NCBI GenBank assembly: GCA_002304445.1
Contig: NEVA01000004.1
Coordinates: 62,001 to 126,000 of the forward strand
Reading direction: 5' to 3'
From: Opitutia bacterium Tous-C4FEB
Lineage (GTDB): Bacteria > Verrucomicrobiota > Verrucomicrobiia > Opitutales > Opitutaceae
Length of the DNA stretch: 64,000 nucleotides
The position numbers and the translations under genes were made by a program. Positions 63,020-64,000 of the stretch are shown piece by piece (positions within the stretch are counted from its first letter, which is position 1; the number at the start of each line of letters is the position of its first letter). The notes beneath the pieces are model-generated. The model saw nothing but the letters and a program-made list of their open reading frames with translations, was not told where the DNA came from and did no database searches.

Positions 63020-63212
63020 AGTTTGCGGTGGCATCCTGCGGAACGAACGGGCGGTTCGGGCGTGATTCGGCGTGGGGTAGGGAACGAAGCCGAATCGGGA
63101 AATTTCTGCGTTACGAAGCGGGACAAAACCAAGAGTTACTCAACAATGCCAGTAAAGTCGTTTTTGCTATGCCATCACCCCGATGTCTTGGTCCATCCTC
63201 CCCATCCAGCCC
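63020..63212. promoter_or_regulatory. Divergent promoter region between LacI gene and TonB receptor
   Basis: 193 bases with no gene. The 8-base palindrome GAAATTTC (63099-63106) is a possible operator core, but no copy was found elsewhere in the window. The GGTGAAATCGTTCACC site of the first LacI system is absent, so this regulator likely uses another operator. Confidence 0.4.
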
Positions 63213-64000
63213 ATGAAACTACCCTACGGTCAGACATTCAAAACCAACGCTCTTTGGCGTTCCCTCAGCTGGGTGCTGGTTGCCCCCGCGCTGCTCGCAC
63301 AAGTGGTGACTCCGCCCAGCCCGCAAGTCCCGGCCGATGATGCGGTCCAGCTTTCGCCTTTTGTGATTTCCTCCGAGCGAGACACGGGCTGGTCGGCCAA
63401 CGACACCCTGTCGGCCACGCGCACGAAGCAGGCGCTGAAAGATGTGCCGGTGAACATCGACGCGATCACTTCCGATTTCATGGAAGATCTCGGCCTGAAC
63501 ACCGCCGATGAGGTCACCAAATTCGTCGCCAACGTTTACGCCGCGCCGACGATGGAAAATGACAATCAGACCGACAACTTTTCCTTCCGCGGCCTCTCCC
63601 AGCGCTTCAACGTCTCGCGCAATTACTTCCGGTGGTATGTCCCGAGCGACACTTACAACGTTGAGCGCATCGACTTCGGCAAAGGCTCGAACTCGCTGAT
63701 CTTCGGCGATGTCGAACCCGGCGGCCAGGGATCGGTCTTCACGAAGCGCGCGCTGATGAAAAACTTCGGCACCGCCTTTGCGCAATACGGCAGCAACGAC
63801 GCCTACCGCATGCAGCTCGACGTCAACCGGAAGCTTCGCAGTGGTCTCGCTCTCCGCTTCAACGCCGTGCGGCGCGAGGAACGCACCTTTCAGGATGCTT
63901 CCGCCTACAAACTTGCCGGCGAGACGCTCGCGCTCACTTGGCAGCCTTTCCGAAACACGCTCGTCCGCCTCGAAGCTGAACGCGGCGATTTCGACAACGC
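63213..64000 (+). CDS. TonB-dependent receptor, 3' end outside the window
   Basis: First 262 codons of an outer-membrane receptor. I chose the ATG at 63213 (MKLPYGQTFKTNALWRSLSWVLVAPALLAQ), which gives a normal signal peptide; an in-frame ATG at 63183 would add ten residues. SPFVISSERDTGWSANDTLSATRTK and the plug (VPVNIDAITSDFMEDLG, FSFRGLSQRF, YNVERIDFGKGSNSLIFGDVEPGGQGSVFTKRA) follow the pattern of the other receptors. It is divergent from a LacI gene. The frame is open to the right edge. Confidence 0.9.
   Translation, partial: MKLPYGQTFKTNALWRSLSWVLVAPALLAQVVTPPSPQVPADDAVQLSPFVISSERDTGWSANDTLSATRTKQALKDVPVNIDAITSDFMEDLGLNTADEVTKFVANVYAAPTMENDNQTDNFSFRGLSQRFNVSRNYFRWYVPSDTYNVERIDFGKGSNSLIFGDVEPGGQGSVFTKRALMKNFGTAFAQYGSNDAYRMQLDVNRKLRSGLALRFNAVRREERTFQDASAYKLAGETLALTWQPFRNTLVRLEAERGDFDN

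Overview
The window is GC-rich, with no rRNA, tRNA, CRISPR array, integrase or transposase visible. Its gene content points to a polysaccharide-degrading member of the Verrucomicrobiota, most likely Opitutaceae. The signs are several TonB-dependent receptors with an 'SAFEV'-type N-terminus, LacI-family regulators beside glycan genes, many secreted SGNH esterases, and the typical Planctomycetes/Verrucomicrobia families DUF1501, DUF1552, DUF1592, DUF1553 and PVC-type dehydrogenases. This assignment is an inference from gene families, not from a marker gene.

Region 1 (1-37.3 kb) is a very large polysaccharide-utilisation locus, almost entirely on the minus strand and packed with 4-base ATGA overlaps. 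It runs from a TonB-dependent receptor at 34.4 kb down to another at 1.8 kb. Between them lie GH28, GH2, a GH43-like propeller enzyme, a GH9-like enzyme, sialate/xylan-type O-acetylesterase, four SGNH hydrolase domains, a ThuA protein, two c-type cytochrome/Tat-protein pairs (DUF1553+DUF1501 and DUF1592+DUF1552), and an 1129-residue fusion of SGNH, dehydrogenase-like propeller, HEAT and blue-copper domains. A LacI-family gene sits divergently at 34.5 kb. The same 16-base palindrome lies at its start codon and upstream of the distant receptor at 4.5 kb, which suggests that this regulator controls both ends of the locus. The glycosidase set (GH28 with GH2 and esterases) suggests an acetylated pectin-like or uronate-rich substrate.

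Region 2 (37.3-46.9 kb) is a second, smaller catabolic cluster: heparinase II/III-type lyase, 2-hydroxyacid dehydrogenase, class I mannose-6-phosphate isomerase-like enzyme, sodium/solute symporter, its LacI regulator, another SGNH hydrolase, and a sulfite-oxidase-like molybdoenzyme. A short REP-like sequence recurs here and supplies the stop codon of two of the genes.

Region 3 (47.0-59.2 kb) is a defence and toxin-antitoxin island. It opens with an XRE regulator divergent from a tight three-gene operon: a PLD-nuclease/SNF2 helicase, an Eco57I-type adenine methyltransferase, and a DprA/Smf-like protein. Then come four toxin-antitoxin modules (HicBA, two RelE/ParE-type, VapBC). These are separated by repeated copies of gene 3' ends: three 76-bp repeats that read like methyltransferase tails, a truncated helicase tail, and two partial copies of the 3' end of the neighbouring namZ gene. 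This layered arrangement is the most unusual feature of the window.

Region 4 (59.2-64 kb) returns to housekeeping and catabolism: the NamZ-type (DUF1343) lipoprotein, glycerate kinase, a third LacI regulator, and a divergent TonB-dependent receptor that runs off the right edge. A short in-frame repeat is shared between the glycerate kinase and the isomerase gene 20 kb away.
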